A stretch of DNA of 64,000 nt, taken from contig OX424561.1 of assembly GCA_949152475.1 (NCBI GenBank), forward strand, positions 29,382,481 to 29,446,480. The letters run 5' to 3'. Positions within the stretch are counted from its first letter, which is position 1; every line of letters begins with the position of its first letter. Under the pieces are notes generated by a model, which did no database searches, was not told the origin of the DNA, and saw only the letters and a list, made by a program, of their open reading frames with translations. Source of the DNA: Terebella lapidaria. Lineage: Eukaryota; Annelida; Polychaeta; Terebellida; Terebellidae. The translations under genes were made by a program, and so were the position numbers. Below, piece by piece: positions 47,447-59,650 of this stretch.

Positions 47447-49370
47447 CGTCAACTGTCGAACTTGTTTTCAAACTTCCTCGTCAAGAATCAACATCAAAGG
47501 GAACGAAAACCCCGGCAAGTTTTTAGGATTTTTGGTGTCCAGCGTGCAGCTCGGATTTTGCTATTTATGAATGTACTAGGAAATTGACGTTGCTATAGAA
47601 GTAACGCACAGGATCTACTAATAATCCGTCCATATTTTATTATCACGAACGTTTTGGCATGAGGAATTTGCACGTGACCAAAGGAGCCCGCAATTCGGAA
47701 CGTCGCAGCTATATTTCACAAGTTGCAAATATTTATGACAACGCAACTATTTTTATGTCAAACCCAGCAGCGGAGTATTGCATGTAAAAGGATACCGTAT
47801 CGGGACCTGGATTAGTTCGGTGGAAAATAATCGCTGAATAATTACTTGGTACATACTTGTATATTAAAAAAATATCAAAGGGAAAAAAATATAGTTTCCC
47901 ATCGGTGGAATCCAAGGAATGGAATTTCGCGACGAAAGTTACGTCCATTCTCGGAAGCTTGTGAAATTGATAGCCAAACTGTAATTCGGATGTTGTCGCC
48001 TAGATTCCTAAGGATGGAAGAACACCGTCTGCAAAACTGATACTTCGATGGGTAAAAATGGTAAATTTCTAGTTCCAAGAACACACAAAAACGGAGAAAA
48101 TTTTCACGTGGCTACGTTGTAACATGTGCATGGGTTTTTTTCTATGCATGTGAATATTATGTAATTTATGTTTATTTTTGACAGATGCTTTATAAAAATA
48201 GATAGGACGGATTTTTGAAATACCACACATACATTTAAAGTCTGGGAATTAGATTTCAATTCGGAAACGAATATATTTAGTTTTCATAAGTATTTTGAGA
48301 TCTAAATGTGAGTGTATATATATTTGTAATGTATCGGTATTTTTTGTTCGAGAAGTATTTTACGTCCAGTATTTCAACGAATACATAACACGTACAATGG
48401 GGATAGTGAGAAATATGATCAGATTCAATAATAGGTGCGGTTTACAAGGTCATATGACCTACGTGTACATGATGTATTCATGCGCGCGGTGACCATGGCA
48501 GGAAAACCGATGTATTCATACGCCATATTAATTCTAGACCTCCTGCTGAACCTGGGTTTTAGTTCTTCATCTCTGGGGCGATTCCAAATTTTTCCAGAAG
48601 AAGGAAATCGTGAAACAAAAATTAATATTTGTTATACGAAAATTAATTTTGGTTTTGAATAATGCGGTAAAACTGGATGCCTAGATTTAATTTCCTTTTT
48701 TCAAGCACATCAACCAAAGTATTCATATCTGTGCGCAAATTTGCAACCAGTGTTACACGTATGTCATATATTTCTGATAACTTCATATCGCCAAGTATCC
48801 ATTTTTAGGTAAATTTACTCGCATCATTTTGGGGGAAATATCCATGTAATATATCGAACGTGTCTGTGAACGTGCATTCAAACTTCTGATGCACAATTTT
48901 GCTCAATATTTATTTATGTGAAATAACAGTGCCACAAACAAAATACTTAATTAACCGTTTTATGCAGATTCGTACTAATGTTGTGTATATAGTTACGTGT
49001 ATAAGGAAACATGGGGTAAAAAACGTATTGTAATGGGTAAAATAAACCTAACATATTTGAGTGATAAAAATACGAATAATGACTGATTTATTATTGATAC
49101 TTGGTAAATAATTTAATTTTTAAGCTGATCAAATTATATAGGCTATTCAACGTATTTTCAGTTTAGTGAATTTTTAGCAACTTGACAGTTACTGGTTGTT
49201 AATTTTTTTCATGAATGCTCAAAGGTTATAAATCTACATTATACATATATATATTATTATAATTATTTATTTGTATTTCTGTCAGAGACAGGATCCAACA
49301 CCTGTATAAAAAATTACGGCGTGTATATATATCATAGTGTTAGTGTATACAATTGTTTCAAAACAATAAA
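47447..49370 (+). other. Probable long AU-rich 3'UTR of the bZIP gene
   Basis: No other gene intervenes. The stretch is AT-rich with many ATTTA pentamers (for example near 47558, 47727, 48907 and 49261), as in 3'UTRs of unstable FOS-family messages. Possible AATAAA signals are at about 49041 and 49365-49370. The true end is not known. Confidence 0.45.
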
Positions 49371-51369
49371 CAGGATGTTACGACGATGCCTTCCGAGTTC
49401 ATTCATTTATCCGAATTTTGGATTTGAGTTTTATTTATTTGAACATTATCTCATCTTTGCGTAATAGCAACAACATAACCTTTCACTAAGTAGAATGTAT
49501 ATATTAGCAAGAAATTAATATTTACATATATTATAGAAAGATTATTAAGCAGTACTGAAAGAAAAATGTTTACGAGCCGACCATTTTAATTCCATTTTGA
49601 CAAGCCACTACGGATATTTCGCATGGTAACTTTTCGAGCAATCTTTTTTTTTTACAACGTTATGTCTACAATATAATGTACATGTTTGTAACCTCGATGA
49701 CAGTTTGATTGATATAATTCGCACGGCGTTCTTGTGTTAATTTTCACGTGTGAAAATGCACGATTTACCCTGAGTGATGTGTAAAATATACTTAGTGTCA
49801 TTTATACGTTTTTATTAGTATTTAATTACAGAAAGCCCAGGACATCGTGATAAATTGTGCAGTTAGTCTGACTCCTGTGCCAGCTGCGAGCCATGGTCTT
49901 GTTGAAGTAAAACGTTGTCTGTTCCAAATTCGCTCATTGCTCATATACTCACATATCACTGGTGCTGTTCAGTTTTTAAACTGGTGTCTGTTATAACAAA
50001 GACTTTTCTCGGCTTTTTCGATTTTTTTATTGCCCTTTTCGCGCGCAGATTGCATGTGGTTTCACGCGCGTCGCGTTTTTGGGTGTAGTTTTTTTTTTTC
50101 TTGCAGAGACGCTTGAAACCGCAGTTGCATGCAGGGAGGGACTTCATTTGCAAAATGGGACCTTCGACACGCTGACAACTTATATAAATCAAGCTCGCGA
50201 GACACAGGAGCAAGGAAGATACAGACAATTTAAATTTGAACAGGACGAACGCTTGAGATTTGCGTACGCGCGTCAGTTTTGTATTTTTTTTTTTTTGCAT
50301 TTTGTCGTCTTTTTGCATGTGATCAATCATTTTTGTCTGCCACTGTTCAAGCGAACAGTGTAATAGGCAGTTTGAAATTAGTTGATAACTGGGTTTCATT
50401 GGCCGTAACACACTGTAGAATACGACAGTTTTTTTTGGCCCTAAACACAATCAAATATAACTGATCTGGTATTTAAAAGACCTCTCTGAGAACGACATGT
50501 ACCCTGGCAGTGACCACTCTCAGAGGACTAAATTCCAAATTGTGAAGCGCTTCGATAATGTGTGTAACGTTGATAAAGCGCTATATACGAGCCGGTTATT
50601 ATTATTATTATTATTACTATTATTATTATGTTTATATGTACATGTAATAAGTATATAAATGTATGATTCTGGAGAAATACGTTCAGGTATGCTGTAACAA
50701 AATCACAGTTCAAAATCGCGAAGAGATAGATTACCAAGAAAGACACAACAAAATCCAATACTTTGGAATCTATCATGTACATGTCATTTGCAATTTTTGT
50801 GTCGACTCGACATAAACAGATATAAGTTAGAAGCAAAAATATATAAAGTGTCATATTCGTATTTATAATATTGTGTCGAAGTATTAAAACGCAACCGAAT
50901 GTTCGGTCATTAGAGTTAAACGTATGACATGAAATATATCACGCTGACAGGCTAATTTGATAGGTGTAATTTATTAGAACGATATATACAATTGGTTGTT
51001 GTTTGGTCCTTTTTTCTGAATGGGCATTGAATTATGTCAGCTTTTGTTTGTGCTTTTTGTCGCGTGATTATGACTGACGAACGGCAAAAAAAGAAAGAAA
51101 ACCGCAAAGTATGCGGCGCCCAGCATAAATCAACGCTTGTATTTTATGACATGCACTACCTGTATATATATTAAATAACAAGAACGCGTGTATGTTGTGG
51201 CTATATTGTATGCCACAAACACTTCAGAATACATGTCTTATCGGTGTGAGACTTTGATCAAAATCCCGAGGTCGGTAAATATAACAAATATAGATACAGG
51301 CAGACCCCCTGTGGTCGACAGTAAACATTTACTTACATTTAGACTCTAAGCGACATAATATAGGAAAAA
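49371..51369. other. Intergenic between the bZIP gene and NPC2
   Basis: No gene is supported. A minus-strand open frame of 164 codons (50450-49956) is Lys-rich, lacks recognisable motifs and lies over T tracts, so it is not called. A SINE-like tail is listed separately. Confidence 0.4.
50470..50640 (+). mobile_element. SINE or L2-type retroelement 3' end
   Basis: The stretch GTGAAGCGCTTCGATAATG, then GATAAAGCGCTATATACGAG, and a (TTA)n tail at about 50597-50635 matches the well-known 3' end shared by L2-type LINEs and the SINEs that use them. No 5' tRNA-like head was identified, so it may be a truncated copy. Confidence 0.6.
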
Positions 51370-53329
51370 ATGCTGTTTTATATGTATATATCAACATTTG
51401 TGGTTTTAGCGGTTTCAGTTTCCGACGCACGACATGTCAAATTCAAGGATTGCGGTAAGCTTTTTCCTCGAAGTTTTTGGCTGATATGTAATTATTTTAA
51501 ATGATGTATGCATTTATGATCACACGAGATAAATTGAAATGTGATTTTAAGTTGAACCGCATTTAATATTCAAACGGCTACCATGTAATATGCAGAAGGT
51601 GATATATTAAATTTTATGGAATATATTATGCAATTTAAATTTAATTGAAAAGCATTGCTTCAAATTATTATTTGTTTCATTACTTCTCGAATAATAAATT
51701 TATAAACAACAAAACGTGCTTCGTGAAATAATGAATTTCAATGCTATCACGCTAATATTTCATATTGACACTTCAACACACCCATGGATTTTGTACGACC
51801 CGCCCAGGTACGGAAGGTACACAAGTCCTGTACACGGATGTGACGCCGTGCCCGAGTGAACCCTGCCCTCTCGTACACATGAGCGATGTACACATATCCA
51901 TCAAGTTTGTACCAAGTATGTACAACGATATACACGTACAAATATTGTATATTGAAAATATATTGCATGCTTTGCGTGACTTAATAATTACGATGATTTC
52001 ATTTCAGTTTGTCCAAGTTCGTATAATTATAAAAAAAAGTGTATAAATATAATGACAATATAAAGATCAAATACATTGTATATTTCAATAAAAATATATC
52101 GTTGTATGACTACTCGTGAACTGCTATTGCCCAATTTTGGCTAGTGTCCAATGTAAGTGACAATAGACAAGAGGAAAAGCGGTCATATGCTTTTGTCTAT
52201 CACTTTTGAAGAGGTAAACAATGCAGTACATTATCTGTTTACCTATACACAGTTTGTAATGAATTCATTTTTTGGGAAATAGTTTTGTGATCTTTTATTG
52301 TGGTTTACATACATTCTTGTGTTATTAGTTTATCGATTTCTGATCAAATTTACGTTACATTTATGTACATGTAGTATTATAATAGCTCCAGAAATTAATT
52401 ACATTACAGTTTTTGAAAAAAAAAGGAAAATGTTGAGAGAATTTTGCATGGATTTTTTTTTCTGAAAGAAAACATTCATTTATTTACACGTACATGTATA
52501 ACCATCCGTTGAAACCCCCTTCATCACTTTATCGTTACCATATATGGTCAATGTATATTAGTGTCTATATAGTAAATATATAACTTTTCATCTTGCTTGG
52601 AATTAATTTCCGTGACACGCAATATGTTCATGTTTTTGTAACCCCCGAATCCTCTCCACTTCGAAGCGGTGAGTAAGAAGCATCTGACGGCTTACCTGTC
52701 GGGTATAGAGGAGGGCATCCCGGAGCCGTACCCTCTGCCCGATCCGGACGCCTGTAGGGCGGGGATCAGATGCCCGGTACAGCCCGGCCGGGCGGAGATG
52801 TACAACCAAACCATCAACATAGACCCAGTCCTGCCCGACGTAAGCGGCTGTGCTTTTGTTCATGTTTTATGTTGTTGGGTTTGATATTGTTATAATAATT
52901 TGTAATTAGCGTATGAAGCGTATCTTCCAAATTTCAAGTCAAGTCTTATTGAAATTTCATTTCACTTTTGTTAAAACCCATCTCGGTCTTTGTATATGAG
53001 GTAACTTATCTAAATTACATCACATGATGACTTATTCTCTTCATTTTAAAGATGTCAAATTGTTTCCCTCAGTTCAACGATTTTTTTCGCAACCATACGC
53101 ATGATGCAATTAAATTCATGATACAAAAATTATACAAAGACCTATAATTTTCAAGAAGAATTTTTGAACAGCACAGAGAATAGGTTCAAGTAGAATATAT
53201 TCCTTTATAATGAAATGTATATTTTTACGAATAATATTTTCACAGCTGAACTTGACCGTACAGTGGGAGCTGTTGGATGATGATTACGAAGATTTCGTCT
53301 GCGTACAGTTCCCAGCCTTCATCACTTGA
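51370..53329 (+). CDS. NPC2: NPC2-like secreted sterol-binding protein (ML domain)
   Basis: Four exons: 51370-51454, 51808-51915, 52667-52839 and 53246-53329, GT-AG throughout, 149 residues including a signal peptide (about 1-20, hydrophobic core ISTFVVLAVSV). In animals NPC2 binds cholesterol in the lysosome lumen and hands it to NPC1. All six disulfide cysteines are present: C28, C43 and C48 (PCPSEPC), C94 and C100 (DACRAGIRC) and C141. The PYPLPDPD block lines up with the family's PFPIPEPD. N-glycosylation sites are NQT (111-113) and NLT (124-126). Length matches the human protein (about 151). Marine invertebrates often have several NPC2-like genes, so strict orthology is not shown. Confidence 0.94.
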
Positions 53330-53391
53330 AGACAACTCCGTGGCCAGAACAAACTACTCAAATAGTGCAATTTATTTCATTTTTTTTTAGG

Positions 53392-53397
53392 AATAAA
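53392..53397 (+). promoter_or_regulatory. Polyadenylation signal of NPC2
   Basis: AATAAA 63 bases after the NPC2 stop codon, followed by a GT-rich element (TTGTTGTTTGTGTGTG near 53418). Confidence 0.75.
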
Positions 53398-55213
53398 ATG
53401 TGAGTTCAGTATGGATTTGTTGTTGTTTGTGTGTGCATCATCGAATTTTCAAATTACATATAAAAAAATTAGTATTAAAACTATTATGAGGGCTTCAAAG
53501 TTGATCTATGTTTTTGCACACGTATAAGCCACTTGTGGAATAAATAATTATTTTCAAATCTGCTTCAAGTAAAATGAAGCAAATCAGGCAATATCACCTT
53601 TTGTATTAGTAATCGCACTGAATTCAGATATACTTTCAACACACCTTAGATAATACAAAATAGGAATATAAAGCCTACGTACAGTACTTGTACTTGTCGT
53701 ATTCTGCAAACTTGGCTAGAACTAGAGCTCGAGGGTTCGACTATAGGCATAGCACACATACCACACTTTACACCAAAAATATAATCAGAATTCAATCGTG
53801 TTTTCACTGCAGACGGACATTGTGTATCGGACTAGAATTTGTTCGGATGAAACCAAAGAGCTTGTACCAATGCTCTTTGGTGAAACTCTGAAATCAAAGC
53901 TGGAGAAAAATGCGTTAATTTTGAGAGAAAAAAATATTTTGGATAGGCCTACATTGATCGTTTGACCTTAGATCCCGAGCACACCGTGCTGTAATTTTCG
54001 ATTAATTGTTGCTTTTAAGTGTTGCATTTGAAACAGAGTAGTTCGAGAGGCTTGACGCATTGCAGCTAAACAGTCACGCTGGGAAACTTTAGCGTCACTC
54101 CAGCTTTAACATCCTTGATCAACTCAATCATAATGAGCCCTACCACTAATAAAGTCCAAGCGATGTGTTTTTTCAATCATAATGTGCCATAAAAACTCAA
54201 TCACTTCTTCCAAAGGAAATGTTCTTTTTGTACGAGTGTACATAAATTGGCTAATTTTAGCTGTGTTATTATTTATGTTAAATATTGACAAGGTGCAGCG
54301 ACAATAATTTATTATTCACCAATATGCACTTTATACAATATTTGACATCTACATTGCACGAATAACAACCAAGTTGCATGTTTTCATCAAGTGATTGTAC
54401 ATCAAACATCTGAAGTTACGGCCATCAAAGTTGTATTTCAAATGAAGAATTTATGAAATCTTACTCAACATATTGTTTTACTACTGGGAAAAGACGAGGA
54501 AAATTAGTGTAATATTCAAACTGCATGTAGTACACAAGTAGATGTCAGAAGTTAGATATATGTGTAAATATACACGACTATCTTGTTCATTTATATTTTA
54601 TTAATTTTTGTATATCAATAGAACACATTATTTAATACTGATGACATAACTACATTTTCAAAAGATCGTAAACAATGGAGATTCAGAACAGAAGATAAAA
54701 TATTATTGAATGATAATATAAATAGGTATTTCATATGAAAATAAATAAATCTGTGTAAAACATTTATTCTTACAAACCAATAACGAAACACTCCACAATG
54801 TATGGATCCAACAACTCTGATGATTCAACAAATAGAATGAACTGATACCAAGACATAAAAGTAAATAAACAAGTGTTTACTTGAAAACATGAATAAAATA
54901 TCAACAAACAATAACAAATTTTGTTGAAATAATGACAACAGTAACAACACACCTTTAGCTTCAAGAATGCAACTCCACAGAATGATTCACAATAAAGGAA
55001 TGTACCTGCCTGGATTTGTGCTTGCAAGGTAACTAAATCTTACTGCATTTGGCACAAGATATCCAATACTACCAAAAAGCTAGCAGTTTTCAGCCGCAAT
55101 TATGTTTTATATACATACACATGTTTTGTATGCACCTACACTGTATGTCTACAACTCTGACATATTACATTTTAATAACCATATCACCATGCAATACATA
55201 AATGTACAGAACA
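53398..55213. other. Intergenic, between convergent genes
   Basis: NPC2 and the minus-strand gene converge here. TTTATT at 54763-54768 could be the minus-strand polyadenylation signal. No further gene or repeat was recognised. Confidence 0.4.
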
Positions 55214-56854
55214 TTAACTATGTGATGACTGCCCTTCAGGTAACTCTTTACTCTTACCATCTTTATGAGAGTCACTGTTCGTATTCATGTTTTTAACATC
55301 ATTATCACCGCTTGGGCCTTTTCCCCCTCCAAAAACTCTTGGAGTCACTGAATACGTGAAAGCAGTCCACAAAGCATCGCCAGTTTTTTTCTGCACATCA
55401 CTGTCACCGATGACATCCTTAACGGTATTCTTCCCGAGTCGTGACGCTTCGTCCCTCACCATTTCTGACGATAGAACCTCTTTGAAAAATTTCTGAGTTT
55501 CCTCCTTCATGGATTCTTCTTGGAAAACGTATGATATCAAATCGAGAAGACCTTGTTTCGTGCTTTCATCGCGGAGCAGGTGGCGGAGGTTGCTGGCGAG
55601 CTGAGCTCGGAATTTTTTGTCACTCAGTGAAGTGTCGACAGCTCGCTTTAGCGTGGATGTGAGTTGTGACTGAGCAACTGGGTCATTTAGGACGTGCAAC
55701 AGCAAGGATATCAGGGCTTGTTTCGTTGCTGGATTTTGGAAGACGTCCTCCAGAAACTGAACTGTTGAAAAAAATCTTTTTGTTACCAGGCTGGTAAAGC
55801 AGAATGGAACCATGTGCAAACAACTGGAACACTTTCCAGATAGAAAGTTGAACTGACTTCGAGAAATTCATAGACAAAAAGTTATAAGTGGAATTCCTGA
55901 CCATAGTCATTGGAATAAGAAACAGTGTTAGAATATGTTATTTGATGTTAAACATTTGATCACTGTAAGTACAGTCCACTCAAGAAAAAAAGCAACAAGT
56001 GCACAACATTTCGAATATACTGCATTATGGTTACAGTAACTGCACATCACTTTTCTAGTGGTCACTCTTTGACACATGCAATATTATTATCACTGACCGG
56101 TCTGGCTCTGTATGCCGGGATTGTTCAGGATCGTCTGGATCAGGGCAACGGCCAACTCTTGGACCTTCATCTTCACTCCCGAGTCCCCCAGCGACATTGT
56201 GGCCACGTTGGACACCTCGTCTGCCACATTCTCACGGATGTACTCACGGAAAATGTACACTCCCAGACCTTGAGAAAGGGATTGGTTTTTTGTACAATAA
56301 TTAAATGTTGATTGAATAAAATGTTATCGGTATCTGCAATTACTTATCATATTCAAGTTGAACATTTTAAAAATGAATTTGTATATCGAAACAAACAATT
56401 TGTTAATTAAATTTATGAATTTATTTACGACTTTATTCGATGTATTGATTGGGAAGTGGATGCTAGTGGGAATTTCATCGTGTTTATTGGGGTAAGTCAA
56501 TTTGTGTAGCTCACCTATTGCAATAACAATGCAGAACCCTATCCGGATCGTCGAGTAGCCATGGTAACGCATGGAATCTTCCAAAGACGTCAGTCTCTGG
56601 ATCATAGTCTGATGGAACTTTCCAGGATCTCTGTCGATGCTTGACACTTTGTCACTATACTGTCTGGATGAAATAGCATGCGTCAAGCGGGGAAAACTAC
56701 CGGGCTGAGAACTATATTTGCTAGCTTGGGACAAGTGTCTTGATTGGGTTGAGACTGGATTTGTTCTCCTGATATCCAGGCACATGTTGCAGACCAGAAT
56801 TCCTCGGCACCTTGGCACATTTTGTGACACAACTCTTGGTAACACGGTGGACAT
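55214..56854 (-). CDS. Unrecognised probable mitochondrial membrane protein, 352 residues
   Basis: Three exons on the minus strand: 56854-56515, 56268-56098 and 55761-55214, GT-AG with matching phases (1 then 1). The N-terminus (VLPRVVSQNVPRCRG) is basic with no acidic residue in the first 26, like a mitochondrial leader. One transmembrane segment spans about 103-121 (IRIGFCIVIAIGLGVYIF) and is itself split by an intron. The rest is predicted helical, with repeated motifs in which a helix is followed by NNPGIQSQ, QNPATKQA or NDPVAQSQ at spacings of about 20. The C-terminus is hydrophilic and low in complexity. No family was recognised and no function is assigned. The ATG is the first codon of its exon, so an upstream coding exon (59650-59504) cannot be excluded. 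Confidence 0.75.
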
Positions 56855-59263
56855 CTGCAACATATGAGAGAAAGAGAATTTCACAACAAACTTTATAGTA
56901 AACAAGTTACATAACATGGTTGCTTGTCATTTGCAAACAGTGCAACATAATACACTTAAAAAGGACGAAGGTTGTTGTCACATTGTATTTTTTCCAAATG
57001 GTTTTTGTTTCTGGACGATAACTTGAGTAAAGAAATGACCAATTTTCACCCATACTTAATGGGAACCTATTATAATTTTCTGCCAAATTGATTCTTTCCT
57101 ATTGTATATAAGGCAGAAAACTTCATTACAAAAATTTTATTATGAAACTATCATGCACGAGATGATGGAAATCTACGTAATGAATAAGCTAGATACGATG
57201 AATTGCTCGCAGGATGAATCTCTCCCTACTGCAGATCTGTCTAGAATGCTTGGGGTACTATCTGGCACTTACACTAAATGTCTATCAATTGACAATACGA
57301 TATTTAATGCCAAATATAATGTCAATTGTGTGGTCGAGTCGGAGTGGAACTTGAAACAGTGGTCTAATATATAAGTTGTGTGAACATAATTTTCAACACC
57401 TGAATTCGTTTATAGGTATTTTGACACCACTAGTCTTCACCTATGCATTGAATGCAGACTATCTCTAAATATATATATATATATATATAATTGTGTAATT
57501 GTATGGTACTGTATCTCTTGATACACATGAATGTGTAATGTGCGATTTGCAAATGTGGCCAATTTCGAAATCGCGCTGCGTGATTTGCAAATTTTTCGAA
57601 TCGCGCACCGATTTCGAAATCGGTGTGCAATCAGAAAATGATGAGTATTGCGCATTTTGACAATGACAACTGTGAACTATTCACAAATCACGCAGCGTGA
57701 TTTTGGAATCGGCAATACGATTTGAAAATGCTGCCTATCTCGAGCTCCCTTTAATGTATTGTGAACAAATGTGAACTATTGAATTGATAAATATGCAATT
57801 TGAAAATTTGCAATTCTCGTTGTGCAATTTCGAAATTGTGTTAAATTGGCAAATCGCGCACATCATGTATACACATCATGGATCTATATAATATGCGTTG
57901 AAAAAAAATGAAATGAACTGAATCAATGGAACATGAATTCCGATGAGATTCGATAGTTTGCCTAGGCTGATCCTTATTAGTTCCACAGCCCCAGGCTAAT
58001 TTACCATGTACACGCAATATCATTCAACATTACCACTATAATGCATATGTTGTTGCTCTATTATCGCTCACGTGACAACCGTGAATTCGGAGATAGTTTT
58101 CGCAAAGCGGCAGAGTTTCGTACTCCGGGACATTGAAGATTGCAGACACAAATACTGAGGTCCATACAGTGTTTTTGCAAGGTGAACACTGTTATTTCTG
58201 TACCTTTTTTCCTATTTCACGAAAAAAAACTTTTGTTTACAATTTTTCACCGTACGGAAACATCAAATTTTCCGTTTCGTGGAGAGTTCCAAAATTGTAA
58301 GGATTAAATGATAGTCTCGGATTTGCTTTTCTCTGTCGCCGTGCTAGCACGGAAGAAATTGACCAAATAGTTGTAAACGCAATGGGGTACCTGCAGATGC
58401 CATGTGCTTTTGGGGCTATAGAACAGTCTATTATGCCTAAAAAGTACAAAAAAACGTCATATCCATTGTCTGCATTATGCAAAAACAAACATGACAAAAT
58501 TTTACTGCAACATTATTACGTTTTTGTATTATATGGCAAAGTAGACTGTTTCTATGGTTTATCTATACCCGAATTACATGGTGGCGATCCTGGTGGCAAA
58601 CAGGAACCTCATTATAAGTTCGGATGTGTATGATTATAGAAGTATAAGTGGACTTCATTGTTTTATCGATCTTTTAGCTGAATATATATCCCGGATCCAA
58701 CCACTTCTCATGGGCTCATTCATTTATGAGTCTCCATGAATACTCCATAAATAATCGTACGGTGCCCTTCCACCCAACAGTGAACTTACATGGCGAAAAA
58801 CAAAACATAATTAGATTAGATAATTCCAGTTTTCAAAGAAAAACAATTTACCTACTGATGCTCGGTCAATATCTCCAAACTCCAAAACATGGGACTGGTT
58901 CATTTATTCAAATAAGTTAGGAATGACAGTTTATATGCTACAACTACAAAAACTATAAAATAGCTTAATCAGTTGGATGCATGTGTCCTACGAGCACCCC
59001 AGCATTTCCAGGGTTGCTCGGCCAGCTCACTTAGTATCATGGGCTGGCAACTCATTGTACTCACCAACGCGGAAGGTTCATGCATGAGTTCCATTCCTTG
59101 AATCACATTTTCTTGAATTAACCAAATCATTCAACTTCTTCCTCTATTTTTACTATAGCTGCATCCGCATATATTTGAAATACCAATGATTTTATAAAAC
59201 ATGAATCAAGTACAAAATATTTAATAGTTGTAATAACTAAAATGAAACCATAACAAAACTGAA
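56855..59263. other. Upstream region of the minus-strand gene
   Basis: It holds the palindrome cluster at 57541-57870 and short open frames near 58382-58920. The latter give fragments such as AFGAIEQSIMPKKYKK, vaguely reminiscent of DDE-transposase remnants but too weak to call. Nothing else was recognised. Confidence 0.35.
57541..57870. repeat. Palindrome cluster around ATTTCGAAAT and GATTTGCAAAT
   Basis: A perfect 20-bp palindrome, CACCGATTTCGAAATCGGTG, lies at 57606-57625, and a 14-bp one, CAATTTCGAAATTG, at 57835-57848. Variants of GCGATTTGCAAAT and AATTTCGAAAT recur several times in both orientations. CTGCGTGATTTG near 57576 is mirrored by CAAATCACGCAG near 57684. Confidence 0.7.
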
Positions 59264-59347
59264 ACTGTTTTTATTGACGATATTTATAGATGTCAACAGA
59301 GAACATTCCCTCTGTTGAAATTTATAAATATCGTCAATAAAAACAGT
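59264..59347. repeat. 84-nt near-perfect hairpin
   Basis: 59264-59288 pairs with 59323-59347 over 25 bp without mismatch. Inside, a small asymmetric bulge is followed by a second 9-bp stem (TCAACAGAG with CTCTGTTGA) and an 8-nt loop. Size and shape suit either a tiny foldback element or a small-RNA precursor. Confidence 0.8.
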
Positions 59348-59503
59348 CAACAAGAGGTCAAAGGTCGTATTTAGGGCTAATTTCAACACATATTTAATTT
59401 TCATCAAGAAAATTTAAAGCGACATCTGTGAAGTATTTTTCATGGAATTATGACGGTGGTAATTTTGGCTCAAACTGAAATGTGAATGTTTGAGAATATT
59501 TAC

Positions 59504-59650
59504 CTGCTTAAAATCAGTGGCTTGGGAATGGCATGGACTCGGCTGATGTCGATGCTGAGTAACTTTCTTTGTCTCTGTCTGTTGTGAGTGATGTTCATTG
59601 TCTTCACATGGTTCATTTCGTGGCAAGTTCTCAAGAGAGAAGTTTTTCAT
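59504..59650 (-). other. Possible 5' exon of the minus-strand gene
   Basis: An ATG at 59650, with an in-frame stop just before it, opens 49 codons (NLPRNEPCEDNEHHSQQTET and a His/Gln-rich end). It runs to a good donor (AAGCAG before GTAAAT) in phase 0, which fits the acceptor before 56854. If used, it would replace the mitochondrial leader with a hydrophilic N-terminus. The opposite strand is also open here, so the assignment is uncertain. Confidence 0.3.

Noticed and set aside
49956-50450. 164-codon minus-strand open frame
   Set aside because: Lys-rich and without motifs, with stretches that are complements of T tracts. A plus-strand frame is also open here. Nothing supports translation.
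53725-53752. B-box-like GGTTCGACT suggesting a tRNA gene
   Set aside because: No A box at the right distance, no acceptor stem and no anticodon arm.
58382-58920. Possible DDE/Harbinger transposase remnant
   Set aside because: Phrases such as AFGAIEQSIMPKKYKK are only loosely similar to such nucleases. No catalytic residues or terminal repeats could be lined up.
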